64,000 nt of DNA. Source: Clostridia bacterium. GTDB lineage: Bacteria; Bacillota; Clostridia; TANB77; CAG-508. The notes below the pieces were generated by a model that was not told the origin of the DNA, ran no database searches, and saw nothing but the letters and a program-made list of their open reading frames with translations. A program made the translations under genes and the position numbers. Shown piece after piece: positions 17,509-26,722 of this stretch (positions are counted from its first letter, which is position 1; each line of letters starts with the position of its first letter). The stretch is from contig CAADUZ010000014.1 of assembly GCA_900752335.1 (NCBI GenBank), forward strand, positions 22,115 to 86,114, given 5' to 3'.

Positions 17509-18825
17509 ATGAATAAAAAAACAGTAAAAGACGTTGACGTAAAAGGTAAAAAGGTACTAGTAAGATGCGATTTTAATGTACCTTTAAAAGATGGAAAAAT
17601 AACAGATAATACAAGAATAACAGCGGCGCTTCCAACAATAGAATATTTAAGAGATAGAGGTGCAAAAGTTATACTTTGCTCACATTTAGGAAGACCAAAG
17701 GGAGAAGTAAAGGAAGAATATTCTTTAAAACCAGTTGCGGCAGAATTAACAGATTTACTAGATACAGACGTTAAATTCGCAAGTGACGTAACAGGAGATA
17801 GTGCAAAAAGCGTTACAAGCAGCCTAAATGATGGAGAAGTTGCATTACTTGAAAATGTTAGATTTGATCCAAGAGAAGAGCAAAATGACGATACTATGGC
17901 AATGGAACTTGCAAGCCTTTCAGATGGAATATATGTAAATGATGCATTTGGTGCAGCTCATAGAGCTCACAGCTCTACAGAAGGTGTTGCACACCATGTA
18001 GACGAAGCTGTAGAAGGCTTTTTAATGGAAAAAGAAGTTAGCTTTTTAAATGGAACACTAGAAAATCCAGGAAAACCATTTGTAGCAATACTTGGTGGTG
18101 CAAAAGTATCTGATAAAATAGGCGTTATAGAAAATCTACTTGACAAAGTAGACGAAATATTAATAGGTGGAGGTATGGCATATACTTTCCTAAAAGCAAA
18201 AGGATATGAAATAGGAGATTCTTTATGTGAAGAAGATAAAATAGGGGAAGCACAAGCGATAATGAAAAAAGCATCAAAAGCTGGTGTAAAAGTAGTACTT
18301 CCAGAAGACACTGTGGTAGCACCAAAACAACCAGAGCCAGAAGGAGAATTAGATAAGAAAGCAAAACAAAAAGCATTTATAAGCTTTTTAGAAACTGCAC
18401 CTGATAAAGTTGTAGCAGCAGACAATATACCAGAAGGATGGCAAGGATGCGATATAGGTCCAAAAACAGCAAGAACATTTGCAAACGAATTACAAGATAA
18501 AAAGACAATTCTATGGAACGGACCACTTGGAATATGCGAAGTAGAAAAATTTAGTATAGGAACAGAAAGAGTAGCAGAAGCTATAGCAGCTACAAAGTCT
18601 GTATCTATAGTAGGTGGAGGAGATTCAGTAGCAGCAATTAAAAAATTGCATTTAGAAGATAACTTCTCACATATTTCAACAGGTGGAGGAGCATCACTTG
18701 AACTACTAGAGGGAAAAGAGTTGCCAGGAATTGCATGCTTATCAGATAAAGGCGAAAAGGAAAAAAAAGAACCTAAAACATGCAAGGCAAAAACAGCAGA
18801 ACAAGAAGAAACAATAGAAAAGTAG
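17509..18825 (+). CDS. pgk: Phosphoglycerate kinase with C-terminal extension
   Basis: PGK (438 aa) transfers phosphate from 1,3-bisphosphoglycerate to ADP. The signatures are present: VRCDFNVPLKDGKITD at the N-terminus, CSHLGRPKGE, LGGAKVSDKIGVI, GPLGICEVEKF and the terminal GGGDSVAAI and STGGGASLELLEGKELPG (nucleotide-binding). Normal enzymes end near residue 395-400. This one continues with about 35 charged residues after the LPGI motif, including CLSDKGEKEKKEPK and a TIEK end, so it has an unusual tail. tpiA follows 12 bp later. Confidence 0.97.
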   Translation: MNKKTVKDVDVKGKKVLVRCDFNVPLKDGKITDNTRITAALPTIEYLRDRGAKVILCSHLGRPKGEVKEEYSLKPVAAELTDLLDTDVKFASDVTGDSAKSVTSSLNDGEVALLENVRFDPREEQNDDTMAMELASLSDGIYVNDAFGAAHRAHSSTEGVAHHVDEAVEGFLMEKEVSFLNGTLENPGKPFVAILGGAKVSDKIGVIENLLDKVDEILIGGGMAYTFLKAKGYEIGDSLCEEDKIGEAQAIMKKASKAGVKVVLPEDTVVAPKQPEPEGELDKKAKQKAFISFLETAPDKVVAADNIPEGWQGCDIGPKTARTFANELQDKKTILWNGPLGICEVEKFSIGTERVAEAIAATKSVSIVGGGDSVAAIKKLHLEDNFSHISTGGGASLELLEGKELPGIACLSDKGEKEKKEPKTCKAKTAEQEETIEK

Positions 18826-18837
18826 GAGAATGTTAAT

Positions 18838-19590
18838 ATGAGAAAAAAGGTAATTGCGGGAAATTGGAAAATGAATATGCTTCCAGATGCAGCTATTAGA
18901 TTTATAGATGAACTTACACCACTTGTAAAAAATACAGAAAATGAAGTAGTACTTTGTGTACCATATACAGATTTATTCTATAGCTTACTTGCAGCACAAA
19001 ATACAAATATAAAAATAGGTGCACAAAACATGCATTGGGAAGAAAGTGGTGCATATACTGGAGAAGTTTCTGGCAAAATGCTTAAATCAATAGGTGTAGA
19101 ATATGTAATAATAGGACACTCTGAAAGAAGACAATATTTTGCGGAAACAGACGAAACTGTAAACAAAAAGTTGCATGCAGCATTTAAATATGGATTAAAA
19201 CCTATTGTATGTGTTGGAGAAACTCTAGAAGAAAGAGAAGCTGGAAAAGCAGAAGAAATTATAACTTCTCAAACAGAAAAAGCATTAGAAGGCTTAACTG
19301 ACAACCAAGTAGAAAACACCATTATTGCATATGAACCAATATGGGCAATAGGAACAGGAAAAACAGCAACAAAAGAAGACGCAAATGATGCAATAAAATC
19401 AATAAGAAACAAAATATCAAATATATATGGACAAATGGTAGCAGAAAGAGTTATAATACAATATGGCGGAAGCGTAAAATCTTCAAATGCTAAAGAACTA
19501 TTCACTATGTCGGATATAGATGGAGGATTAGTAGGTGGTGCAAGTTTGAAGTCAGACGAATTCGCAAAAATTGTAAATTATAACGTGTAA
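18838..19590 (+). CDS. tpiA: Triosephosphate isomerase
   Basis: TIM (250 aa) interconverts DHAP and glyceraldehyde-3-phosphate. It shows the N-terminal GNWKMN, the catalytic histidine in VIIGHSERRQYF, the catalytic glutamate in AYEPIWAIGTGKTA, and the phosphate-binding QYGGSVKSSNAKELF and GGLVGGASL. Full length. The stop codon region starts a large palindrome (19590-19719). Confidence 0.98.
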   Translation: MRKKVIAGNWKMNMLPDAAIRFIDELTPLVKNTENEVVLCVPYTDLFYSLLAAQNTNIKIGAQNMHWEESGAYTGEVSGKMLKSIGVEYVIIGHSERRQYFAETDETVNKKLHAAFKYGLKPIVCVGETLEEREAGKAEEIITSQTEKALEGLTDNQVENTIIAYEPIWAIGTGKTATKEDANDAIKSIRNKISNIYGQMVAERVIIQYGGSVKSSNAKELFTMSDIDGGLVGGASLKSDEFAKIVNYNV

Positions 19591-19719
19591 AATTATGTTA
19601 TTAAAAATAAATTTTAAACAAGTCCGTTCCATCTTGCTGTCAAACATATATTAAAAAATATATGTTTGACACGTGGAACTACTTACAGAATATATTTAGT
19701 ATTTTTAATAACATAATTT
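19590..19719. repeat. 130-bp nested palindrome containing hairpin repeat copy A
   Basis: The outer 20-bp arms are perfect (19590-19609 with 19700-19719). Inside, 19626-19631 (gttcca) pairs with 19674-19679 (tggaac), and a perfect 15-bp hairpin (19638-19652 with 19657-19671) forms the centre. The core 19621-19683 shares tccgttccatcttgctg and acgtggaactac with the inverted copy at 23478-23550. The gap between tpiA and gpmI is occupied almost entirely by it. Confidence 0.85.
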
Positions 19720-19735
19720 AGAAAGGAATAGGAAA

Positions 19736-21262
19736 ATGGACAAAAAAGTTACAATGCTAACGATATTAGATGGATTTGGTATAAATGAAAAGACAGAAGC
19801 TAATGCTGTAGCACTTGCCAATACACCTAATATAGATAAACTAATGAAAACATGCCCAACAACTAAAATATATACTAGTGGTTTAAATGTTGGTTTACCA
19901 GATGGACAAATGGGCAATTCAGAAGTAGGACATACTAATATTGGTGCTGGAAGAATTGTATATCAGGAATTAACTAGAATTACAAAATCGATAGAAGATG
20001 GAGATTTTTTTAGTAATCCAGAGTTAGTAGAAGCAATAGAAAATTGTAAAAAACATAATTCAAAGTTACACATATTAGGTCTATTATCAAATGGTGGAGT
20101 GCATAGCCATAATCGCCATCTTTATGCAATACTAGAGCTTGCAAAAAGAAAAGACTTTGAAAATGTGTATGTACATTGTTTTATGGATGGAAGAGATACA
20201 CCTCCAACTTCAGGCGAAGGATATATAATGGATTTGCAAGAAAAGATGAAGGAAAAAGGTGTAGGAAAAATTGCTACTATTTCTGGTAGATTTTATGCAA
20301 TGGACAGAGATAAAAGATGGAATAGAGTAGAAAAAGCATATAATGCAATAGTAAATGGAGAAGGGGTAAAAGTAACATCTCCAATAGCTGCGATAGAAGG
20401 TTCTTACCAAAAAGAAGTATTCGACGAATTTGTAGAACCAACAGTAATATGCCAAAATAATGAACCTATTGCAAAAATAGAGGAAAATGACTCTGTAATA
20501 TTCTTTAACTTTAGACCAGATAGAGCAAGAGAATTGACTAGAACAATAGTAGATAAAGACTTTAATGAATTTGAAACTAAAAAAATGGATTTATACTATG
20601 TATGTTTTACACAATATGACGAAACAATGCCAAATGTAAAAATAGCATTTAAACCAGAAACATTAAAAAACACATTTGGAGAATATATTAGCAAAAAAGG
20701 ACTAACACAGCTTCGAATAGCAGAAACAGAAAAATATGCACATGTAACATTCTTCTTTAATGGTGGAGAAGAAAAACAATATCCAGGAGAAGATAGAATA
20801 TTAGTTCCATCACCAAAGGTTGAAACATACGATTTAAAACCAGAGATGAGTGCATACGAAGTAACAGAAAAAGTATTAGAAGCAATTAATTCAAAAAAAT
20901 ATGATTGCATAATATTAAATTATGCAAATCCAGATATGGTTGGACATACAGGAAGTTTAGAAGCTGCAATAAAAGCAGTAGAAACAATAGACGAATGTGT
21001 AGGAAAAGTAGCAGAAGCTATAAGAGCAAATGAAGGTACTATGTTAATAACAGCAGACCATGGCAACTGCGAGCAAATGCTTGACTATAAAACAGGAGAG
21101 CCACATACTGCACATACAACTAATCCAGTACCACTTATACTAGTAGGAAAAGATGATGCAAAATTAAGAGAGGGAAAACTTGCGGATTTAGCACCAACAA
21201 TGCTAGATTTAATGGGATTAGAAAAACCAGAAGAAATGACAGGAGAAAGTATCATAATATAA
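19736..21262 (+). CDS. gpmI: 2,3-bisphosphoglycerate-independent phosphoglycerate mutase
   Basis: iPGM (508 aa) is a Mn-dependent alkaline-phosphatase-fold enzyme converting 3- to 2-phosphoglycerate. The nucleophile serine is in GQMGNSEVGHTNIGAGR. Other motifs are FMDGRDTPPTSG, FFNFRPDRAREL, NYANPDMVGHTG and ITADHGNCEQM. Full length, ATG 19736 after a gaaaggaatagg leader. It follows the palindrome after tpiA. Confidence 0.97.
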   Translation: MDKKVTMLTILDGFGINEKTEANAVALANTPNIDKLMKTCPTTKIYTSGLNVGLPDGQMGNSEVGHTNIGAGRIVYQELTRITKSIEDGDFFSNPELVEAIENCKKHNSKLHILGLLSNGGVHSHNRHLYAILELAKRKDFENVYVHCFMDGRDTPPTSGEGYIMDLQEKMKEKGVGKIATISGRFYAMDRDKRWNRVEKAYNAIVNGEGVKVTSPIAAIEGSYQKEVFDEFVEPTVICQNNEPIAKIEENDSVIFFNFRPDRARELTRTIVDKDFNEFETKKMDLYYVCFTQYDETMPNVKIAFKPETLKNTFGEYISKKGLTQLRIAETEKYAHVTFFFNGGEEKQYPGEDRILVPSPKVETYDLKPEMSAYEVTEKVLEAINSKKYDCIILNYANPDMVGHTGSLEAAIKAVETIDECVGKVAEAIRANEGTMLITADHGNCEQMLDYKTGEPHTAHTTNPVPLILVGKDDAKLREGKLADLAPTMLDLMGLEKPEEMTGESIII

Positions 21263-21287
21263 TAAACGCTAATAACTGGAGGAATAT

Positions 21288-22091
21288 ATGATAGAAAATT
21301 CAGAGATAAGAAAACTTTACTCTGAATTACAGAAACAATTATTTTATTTAATACCAGAAAAATGGGATAAAATATATTTATATGCTTCTGTAGAAGAGAA
21401 AATGAAGGGGCTAGAAACAGGAGAACTATTCTTTTACTATTTCCCAAGAGGAATACTAAAGAAAAATCCTGTAAATGTATATGAAATACCAAATAAGTTT
21501 AACTTAAATGAAGAACAATATATAAAACTCGTAGAAAAGCTTTATCTTGAAGTAAAGAAAATATGGGAACTATTTAGAAGAGAAAATCATAGATTATGGA
21601 CTAGCATTACAATTAGAATAGAAGGCTTAAAATTTGAAATAGAATACAACTATGAAAAATTTATTAATACCAAGTATTCTAATATGGATAGGCATATTAT
21701 ATGGAAGTATACTAATTTAGGCTTGCCAGAAGAAGCATTTACAAGCAAGGAAAGGAAACTAATACGAAACTATGTAAATGAAAACATATACTTTAGACCG
21801 GACATAGAAACTTATTCGGAAGCAATATATAAAAATCCAGTTAAGAAAATAGTAGACTATAATAGAGAAAAAAGACAAGAAGAATATGTTCCAGAAACAG
21901 CAATACAACAAATGGAACAAAAAGCAAAAAATAAATTTGAAGAACAGCACTATACATATACAATAAAAGAAAAAAGAAAAGTAAGAAATTTGTTAAAAAA
22001 TAAAGCAGAAAAAAGCAAACCAAAAACATATGTGGAACAGATAGAAGAACAGCGTAATAGTGTGAAAAGTCAAATTTTAAAACATTTATAA
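21288..22091 (+). CDS. YezG/DUF600-like protein with a basic C-terminal extension
   Basis: This 267-aa protein begins like the YezG (DUF600) family: IRKLYSELQKQLFYLIPEKW, YLYASVEEKMK, LFFYYFPRG, and WTSITIRIEGLKFEIEYNY (residues ~5-130). YezG proteins include the antitoxin/immunity partner of LXG toxins in Bacillus. The second half (~165-267) is a charged, helical, lysine- and glutamine-rich tail without a recognisable domain. No toxin gene is adjacent: it lies between gpmI and eno, an unexpected position in a glycolytic operon. The family assignment is from sequence pattern only. Confidence 0.6.
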   Translation: MIENSEIRKLYSELQKQLFYLIPEKWDKIYLYASVEEKMKGLETGELFFYYFPRGILKKNPVNVYEIPNKFNLNEEQYIKLVEKLYLEVKKIWELFRRENHRLWTSITIRIEGLKFEIEYNYEKFINTKYSNMDRHIIWKYTNLGLPEEAFTSKERKLIRNYVNENIYFRPDIETYSEAIYKNPVKKIVDYNREKRQEEYVPETAIQQMEQKAKNKFEEQHYTYTIKEKRKVRNLLKNKAEKSKPKTYVEQIEEQRNSVKSQILKHL

Positions 22092-22152
22092 CATAGATAA
22101 ATAAGGAATTTTCCTTAAAATATAAATAACAAAAAGAAAGGAAGTAAACAAA

Positions 22153-23454
22153 ATGAAAGATTATTTAGGAATTGAAAGTGTAAAAGCTTTAGAAGTATTG
22201 GACTCAAGAGGAAATCCAACAGTTCAAGTAGAAGTAGTAACAGAAGGAGGATTTTCAGGTGTAGCAATGGTACCATCTGGTGCATCTACAGGAAGCTTTG
22301 AAGCAGTAGAATTACGTGATGGAGATAAAGATAGATATTTAGGAAAAGGTGTACAAAAAGCAGTTGATAATGTAAACAACATAATTGCAGATAAATTAGA
22401 AGGAGAAAATGTATATAACCAAGTAAAAATAGACAAAATGTTAATAGACATTGATGGAACAGAAAATAAAGCAAAATTAGGAGCAAATGCAACACTTGGT
22501 GTATCACTAGCAGTAGCAAGAGCAGCTGCAGCATCACTTGGAATGAGCCTATACAACTACATTGGAGGAGTAAATGCAAAAGAATTACCAGTTCCAATGA
22601 TGAACATTATGAATGGTGGAAAACACGCAGACAGCGGGCTAACAGTACAAGAATTTATGATAATGCCAGTTGGAGCAAAAACATTTAAAGAATGTATGAG
22701 AATGGGCGTAGAAGTATACCACAACCTAAAGAAAGTATTAAAAGATAAAGGATTATCAACAGCAGTAGGTGACGAAGGTGGATTTGCACCAAACGTATCA
22801 AGCGAAAAAGAAGCATTAGACTTAATTATAGAAGCTATAGAAAAAGCAGGATATGTACCAGGAAAAGACGTATGCCTAGCATTAGATGCAGCATCAACGG
22901 AAATGTATGACGAAGCAAAAAAAGTAGGAAAAGACGGATATTTATTCTGGAAAACAGGAGAATTTAAAACAAAAGAACAAATGGTAGACTTTATAGTAGA
23001 TTTAGCAAACAACTACCCAATAATCTCAATAGAAGATGGTTTAGCAGAAGAAGACTGGGAATCTTGGAAAGTATTAACAGAAAAAATAGGTGACAAAGTA
23101 CAACTTGTTGGTGACGACTTATTTGTTACAAACATAAAAAGATTACAAAAAGGAATTGACATGGGTGTAGCAAACAGTATATTAATAAAACTAAACCAAA
23201 TAGGAACATTAACAGAAACATTAGATGCAATAGAACTTGCACACAAAGCAGGATACACAGCAGTTGTATCACATAGAAGCGGTGAAACAGAAGACACAAC
23301 TTTAGCAGACGTTGCGGTAGCTACAAATGCAGGACAAATTAAAACAGGAGCACCATGTAGAACAGATAGAGTAGCAAAATACAACAGACTTCTAAACATA
23401 GAAGACGAATTAGAAGATATAGCAGTATTCAAAGGAAGAAAAGCAATAAAATAA
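22153..23454 (+). CDS. eno: Enolase
   Basis: Enolase (433 aa) dehydrates 2-phosphoglycerate to PEP. The N-terminal EVLDSRGNPTVQVEV, substrate-loop MVPSGASTGSFEAVELRDGD (19-residue class pattern), metal-site ALDAASTEMYD, SIEDGLAEEDW, and LIKLNQIGTLTETLDAI with SHRSGETEDT are all present. Full length, with an aaaggaagt leader. Last gene of the glycolytic cluster. Confidence 0.98.
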   Translation: MKDYLGIESVKALEVLDSRGNPTVQVEVVTEGGFSGVAMVPSGASTGSFEAVELRDGDKDRYLGKGVQKAVDNVNNIIADKLEGENVYNQVKIDKMLIDIDGTENKAKLGANATLGVSLAVARAAAASLGMSLYNYIGGVNAKELPVPMMNIMNGGKHADSGLTVQEFMIMPVGAKTFKECMRMGVEVYHNLKKVLKDKGLSTAVGDEGGFAPNVSSEKEALDLIIEAIEKAGYVPGKDVCLALDAASTEMYDEAKKVGKDGYLFWKTGEFKTKEQMVDFIVDLANNYPIISIEDGLAEEDWESWKVLTEKIGDKVQLVGDDLFVTNIKRLQKGIDMGVANSILIKLNQIGTLTETLDAIELAHKAGYTAVVSHRSGETEDTTLADVAVATNAGQIKTGAPCRTDRVAKYNRLLNIEDELEDIAVFKGRKAIK

Positions 23455-23477
23455 ATATAATATATTTAGAATATAGG

Positions 23478-23550
23478 TAGTTCCACGTGGTAGATATATT
23501 TTTTATTTGAGAATACAAAATATATCTACCAGCAAGATGGAACGGATTTA
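23478..23550. repeat. GTTCCAT-ended hairpin repeat, copy B (inverted relative to copy A)
   Basis: Read on the minus strand it starts tccgttccatcttgctg and ends acgtggaactac, the same ends as copy A at 19621-19683. The internal stem differs (23489-23502 with 23517-23530), so the ends are conserved while the central hairpin sequence is not. Confidence 0.8.
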
Positions 23551-23564
23551 TTAAAGTAAAATAC

Positions 23565-23639
23565 TGGGGTATCGCCAAGCGGTAAGGCAACCGGCTCTGA
23601 CCCGGTCATTCCTGTGTTCGAATCACAGTACCCCAACCA
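23565..23639 (+). tRNA. tRNA-Gln (CUG anticodon), CCA encoded
   Basis: The cloverleaf is complete: acceptor TGGGGTA/TACCCCA, D arm GCC...GGC, anticodon stem ACCGG/CCGGT with loop CTCTGAC (anticodon CTG, reading CAG), T arm CTGTG-TTCGAAT-CACAG, discriminator A and an encoded CCA at 23637-23639. It follows the repeat copy B after eno. Confidence 0.95.
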
Positions 23640-23673
23640 GATATGTAAAATAAAAAAGATAGGAGAGAAACAT

Positions 23674-23805
23674 ATGATAGTAGATAAAAAAGGTAATTTG
23701 TTTGAAGATAGAAGAAAAAATGATGGAAAAACAAAACCTAAAAAAGTAAAAACTGAAAGAAGAAAAGAAGATAATAAAATAGCTAGAAAAACAAAAAGAA
23801 AATAA
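23674..23805 (+). CDS. 43-residue highly basic protein, unknown
   Basis: ATG 23674 follows a taggagag site with good spacing. The peptide begins MIVDKKGNLFEDRR and is almost entirely lysine, arginine and acidic residues to its end KTKRK. A terminator follows directly. I do not recognise a family. It may be co-transcribed with the tRNA. Confidence 0.65.
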   Translation: MIVDKKGNLFEDRRKNDGKTKPKKVKTERRKEDNKIARKTKRK

Positions 23806-23812
23806 AGATACA

Positions 23813-23850
23813 AAAAAGAAGAATTGGAAAAATCTAATTCTTCTTTTTAT
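23813..23850 (+). terminator. Terminator after the basic protein gene
   Basis: aaaaagaagaatt (23813-23825) pairs with aattcttcttttt (23836-23848), an A/T-flanked hairpin that works for + strand transcription and could also serve the minus-strand genes beyond it. Confidence 0.85.
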
Positions 23851-23874
23851 GTTCTTTAGAATGTGTTAACTAAA

Positions 23875-23994
23875 TTAGCAGCATCCACCTCTGTTACCAC
23901 CGCAGCAGCAACATATTAATATTAATACGATTATTATCCAGCAGCAATCGTCACCAAAACCAAAGCCGCATCCGCATCCTCTATTTTCTGGCAT
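23875..23994 (-). CDS. 39-residue cysteine-rich membrane peptide
   Basis: On the minus strand, ATG (complement of 23992-23994), preceded by gga ggg g, encodes a peptide starting MPENRGCGCGFGFG, a hydrophobic core WIIIVLILI, and a cluster of four cysteines before GGNRGGCC. It carries 10 cysteines in 39 residues. Such glycine/cysteine-flanked single-TM peptides resemble the small spore-associated YjcZ-type class in shape only. It forms a tandem pair with 24033-24155. Confidence 0.7.
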   Translation of the reverse strand: MPENRGCGCGFGFGDDCCWIIIVLILICCCCGGNRGGCC

Positions 23995-24032
23995 GTAATT
24001 CCCCTCCTTTCAAATTTAAGAAATTAATGTAA

Positions 24033-24155
24033 CTAACAACCACAAGAATTGTTACATGGGTTACTACAACAGTTGTTACCTCCGCAACAGAAGAGTAGTA
24101 AGAATAGGATTATAAACCATAGTAGTTCACTATTATTACAACAACAATTTCCCAT
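24033..24155 (-). CDS. 40-residue cysteine-rich membrane peptide
   Basis: Minus-strand ATG (complement of 24153-24155) follows an aaggaggt site. The peptide is MGNCCCNNSELLWFI, then ILFLLLFCCGGNNCC and a C-terminus SNPCNNSCGC: one transmembrane segment between cysteine clusters, 11 cysteines in total. It is first in the pair with 23875-23994, with 38 bp between them, which suggests one operon. The 264 bp between it and mutL otherwise hold only the mutL promoter. Confidence 0.72.
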   Translation of the reverse strand: MGNCCCNNSELLWFIILFLLLFCCGGNNCCSNPCNNSCGC

Positions 24156-24334
24156 CTTTTTACCTCCTTACCAAACTTTTAAATTGTACATATAAAGTTC
24201 TTTCGTATGGTATATAGTATTCAAAATAGAAAAAATGGTTACAGAATGCAAAAGATATTTGAAAATATCTTTTAAGATAAATTGATAAATTTTGTAAAAA
24301 TTTTGCAAAAAACTATACAAAAAATACATATTAA

Positions 24335-24343
24335 TGATATAAT
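24335..24343 (+). promoter_or_regulatory. Extended -10 promoter of mutL
   Basis: TGATATAAT, identical to the -10 regions before recD2 (7854-7862) and ftsK (34396-34404). No good -35 is visible, as is common for extended -10 promoters. Confidence 0.5.
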
Positions 24344-24418
24344 TCTATGGAATAAACAAATTGAAAAAATATATTAGAACAAAGGGATAAAAATAAAGAA
24401 AAAATGCGGAGGAACAAA

Positions 24419-26707
24419 ATGGGTAATATAGTTTTATTAGATGAACTAACAATAAACAAAATAGCGGCAGGTGAAGTTATAGAAAGGCCAGCATCAGTAG
24501 TAAAAGAGTTAGTAGAAAACTCAATAGATGCCGGTGCAAATAAAATAAACATAGAAACAAAAAATGGCGGAATAACATATATAAGAATTACAGATAATGG
24601 AAAAGGATTTTTGCCAGATGATATGGAAATGGCATTTGAGAGGCATGCAACAAGTAAAATAAGAGAAGCAGCAGATTTGGAAACTGTAACTTCTATGGGA
24701 TTTAGAGGTGAGGCTTTAGCTAGTATTGCAGCAATAAGCCATGTAGAATTAATTTCCAAAACAGCAGATAACGAAATTGGAAAAAAAGTAGAAGTTAAAG
24801 GTGGAAATATAATTAATGTAGAAGATGCAGGTTGCCCAGTTGGAACAACAATAACAGTTACAGATTTGTTCTATAACACACCAGTAAGATATAAATTCCT
24901 AAAAAAAGATTTTACAGAAGCAGGATATATAGAAGACGTAGTTACAAGAATAGCATTGGTGCATCCAGAAATATCTATTAAACTTGTGAATTCTGGAAAA
25001 GTAATTTTACAAACCTCTGGAAACGGAGATATGAAATCAGTTATATACAGTGTATATGGCAAGGACGTTGCAGAAAACATTATAGATATAAACTATGAAT
25101 ATGAAGATATAAAAGTAACAGGTGTAATAGGAAAGCCGGTTATAGCTCGCTCTAATAGATCAAACCAGTTATTTTTTGTAAATAAAAGATATATAAAAGA
25201 TAAAGTACTAACAAGTGCAGCAGAACAAGGATATAAAGGATTACTAACCATAGGAAAATATGGCTTTGTAGTATTAAACCTTGAAATGAATCCACAAAAA
25301 GTAGACGTAAATGTGCATCCAGCAAAACTAGAAGTCAGATTTGAGGACGAAAACAAGGTGTTTAAGGCAATTTACCATGCGATAAAGGATAGCCTACTAA
25401 AAGAAGATTTAGTACCGGATAGAACAAAAATAGAATTGGACAAACAAATGCAAGAACATAATGCATGGAAATTAAACACACCAGTTACTAACTTTTCTAA
25501 TTCAAATAGTTTTAATACAGAAGTAAAAGAAAAAATAGACAATTTAGAAAATTTTGCTAGTGCACCAATACACGAGCCAAGCGTTCTAAATACTAACAGT
25601 ACTAATGTAGATAATTTAGAAAAAGAAACTCAAGTTGAAAGTAAAAACGAAGAAAAACAAGAAATTTTAGTAAGAGAAAATCCTATAGAAAAAAATGATT
25701 TAGAAGAAAAAGAAGAAGCAAAAGAGCATAAAAGAGGAGGCCTATTTGGTTTATTTAATAGAAAGAAAGAAGAGGAAGAGCTAGAGGAAGAAAAACCAGA
25801 CGATACTCAAAACTTTATTGCACAAATATATAACAATAAAAATGGAATAACAGATTTATTAAATAATACAAATAATGCATCAGATGCAGTATCACAAGAA
25901 ACAAAGAGAATAGATATAAACGAAATAAACGAGAAAATTCAAAAAATGGACGAACTAAAGGTTGATCCAAATTATAAAGATTTTGACGAAATGTATGCAC
26001 TTACCTTTGGAAGACCAAAAAAAGAAGAGAAAAAAATAGAGGAAGAAGATTCAGAATACAAAATAAAAACAGATGAATTAAAAACTACAGAAAATATATC
26101 AATATTTGACAAATTACCAGAAAGTAAAGTTCCAGAATATAAATTTATAGGAATAGCATTTTCAACCTACATAATTATTGAAATGAATAGTGAGATATAT
26201 ATTATTGACCAACATGCAGCTCATGAGAGAATAATGTATGAGCAAATAAAAGCAAATTATTATAGTGACACAAATAAAGATTCACAGCTTATGCTACTTC
26301 CAGACATAATAAACTTAAGCCATAAAGATATGCAAATAGCAAAAGACAATATGGAAATTTTCGAAAAAGCAGGATTTGTGCTAGAAGAATTTGGTGAAAA
26401 CACTATAAAATTAAGTGGAGTTCCAACTGTATGTTTGGATTTGGATAATAAAGAACTATTCTTGGAAACACTTGACGAAATAAACACAGTAGCAAGAACT
26501 GCAAAACAGGAAATTGAAGAAAAATTTATTGCTACAGTAGCATGCAAAGCAGCAGTAAAAGCAAATATGGCATTAACTAAAGAAGAAGTGGATAGCTTAA
26601 TGAAAAAATTATTAACATTGCAAAATCCATTTACTTGCCCACACGGAAGACCAACAGCTATCAGAATGACAAAAACAGATATAGAGAAAAAATTTTCTAG
26701 AAGATAA
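24419..26707 (+). CDS. mutL: DNA mismatch repair protein MutL, endonuclease type
   Basis: MutL (762 aa) couples mismatch recognition by MutS to strand excision. The GHKL ATPase domain shows IAAGEVIERPASVVKELVEN, DAGA, TDNGKG and TSKI/GFRGEALASI. A long acidic linker covers about 350-560. The C-terminal dimerisation domain holds the endonuclease motif IDQHAAHERIMYE and the zinc-site partners ACKAA and CPHGRP, so this MutL cuts DNA itself. The start is ATG 24419 with gcggagg ahead; the ATG at 24404 would read an in-frame CGG as its second codon, which no other gene here tolerates without a shift. No mutS in the window. Confidence 0.96.
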   Translation: MGNIVLLDELTINKIAAGEVIERPASVVKELVENSIDAGANKINIETKNGGITYIRITDNGKGFLPDDMEMAFERHATSKIREAADLETVTSMGFRGEALASIAAISHVELISKTADNEIGKKVEVKGGNIINVEDAGCPVGTTITVTDLFYNTPVRYKFLKKDFTEAGYIEDVVTRIALVHPEISIKLVNSGKVILQTSGNGDMKSVIYSVYGKDVAENIIDINYEYEDIKVTGVIGKPVIARSNRSNQLFFVNKRYIKDKVLTSAAEQGYKGLLTIGKYGFVVLNLEMNPQKVDVNVHPAKLEVRFEDENKVFKAIYHAIKDSLLKEDLVPDRTKIELDKQMQEHNAWKLNTPVTNFSNSNSFNTEVKEKIDNLENFASAPIHEPSVLNTNSTNVDNLEKETQVESKNEEKQEILVRENPIEKNDLEEKEEAKEHKRGGLFGLFNRKKEEEELEEEKPDDTQNFIAQIYNNKNGITDLLNNTNNASDAVSQETKRIDINEINEKIQKMDELKVDPNYKDFDEMYALTFGRPKKEEKKIEEEDSEYKIKTDELKTTENISIFDKLPESKVPEYKFIGIAFSTYIIIEMNSEIYIIDQHAAHERIMYEQIKANYYSDTNKDSQLMLLPDIINLSHKDMQIAKDNMEIFEKAGFVLEEFGENTIKLSGVPTVCLDLDNKELFLETLDEINTVARTAKQEIEEKFIATVACKAAVKANMALTKEEVDSLMKKLLTLQNPFTCPHGRPTAIRMTKTDIEKKFSRR

Positions 26708-26722
26708 AAAGGAGATATAAAT

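Noticed and set aside
17967..18785. 272-aa minus-strand ORF over pgk
   Set aside because: Antisense shadow; serine/proline-rich reading typical of reversed AT-rich coding sequence.
23565..23639. tRNA decoding CGG
   Set aside because: The anticodon loop CTCTGAC gives CUG, which reads CAG (Gln), not CGG.
24404..24418. Upstream ATG for mutL at 24404
   Set aside because: It overlaps the gcggagg ribosome binding site and would place CGG as codon 2; ATG 24419 fits homology.
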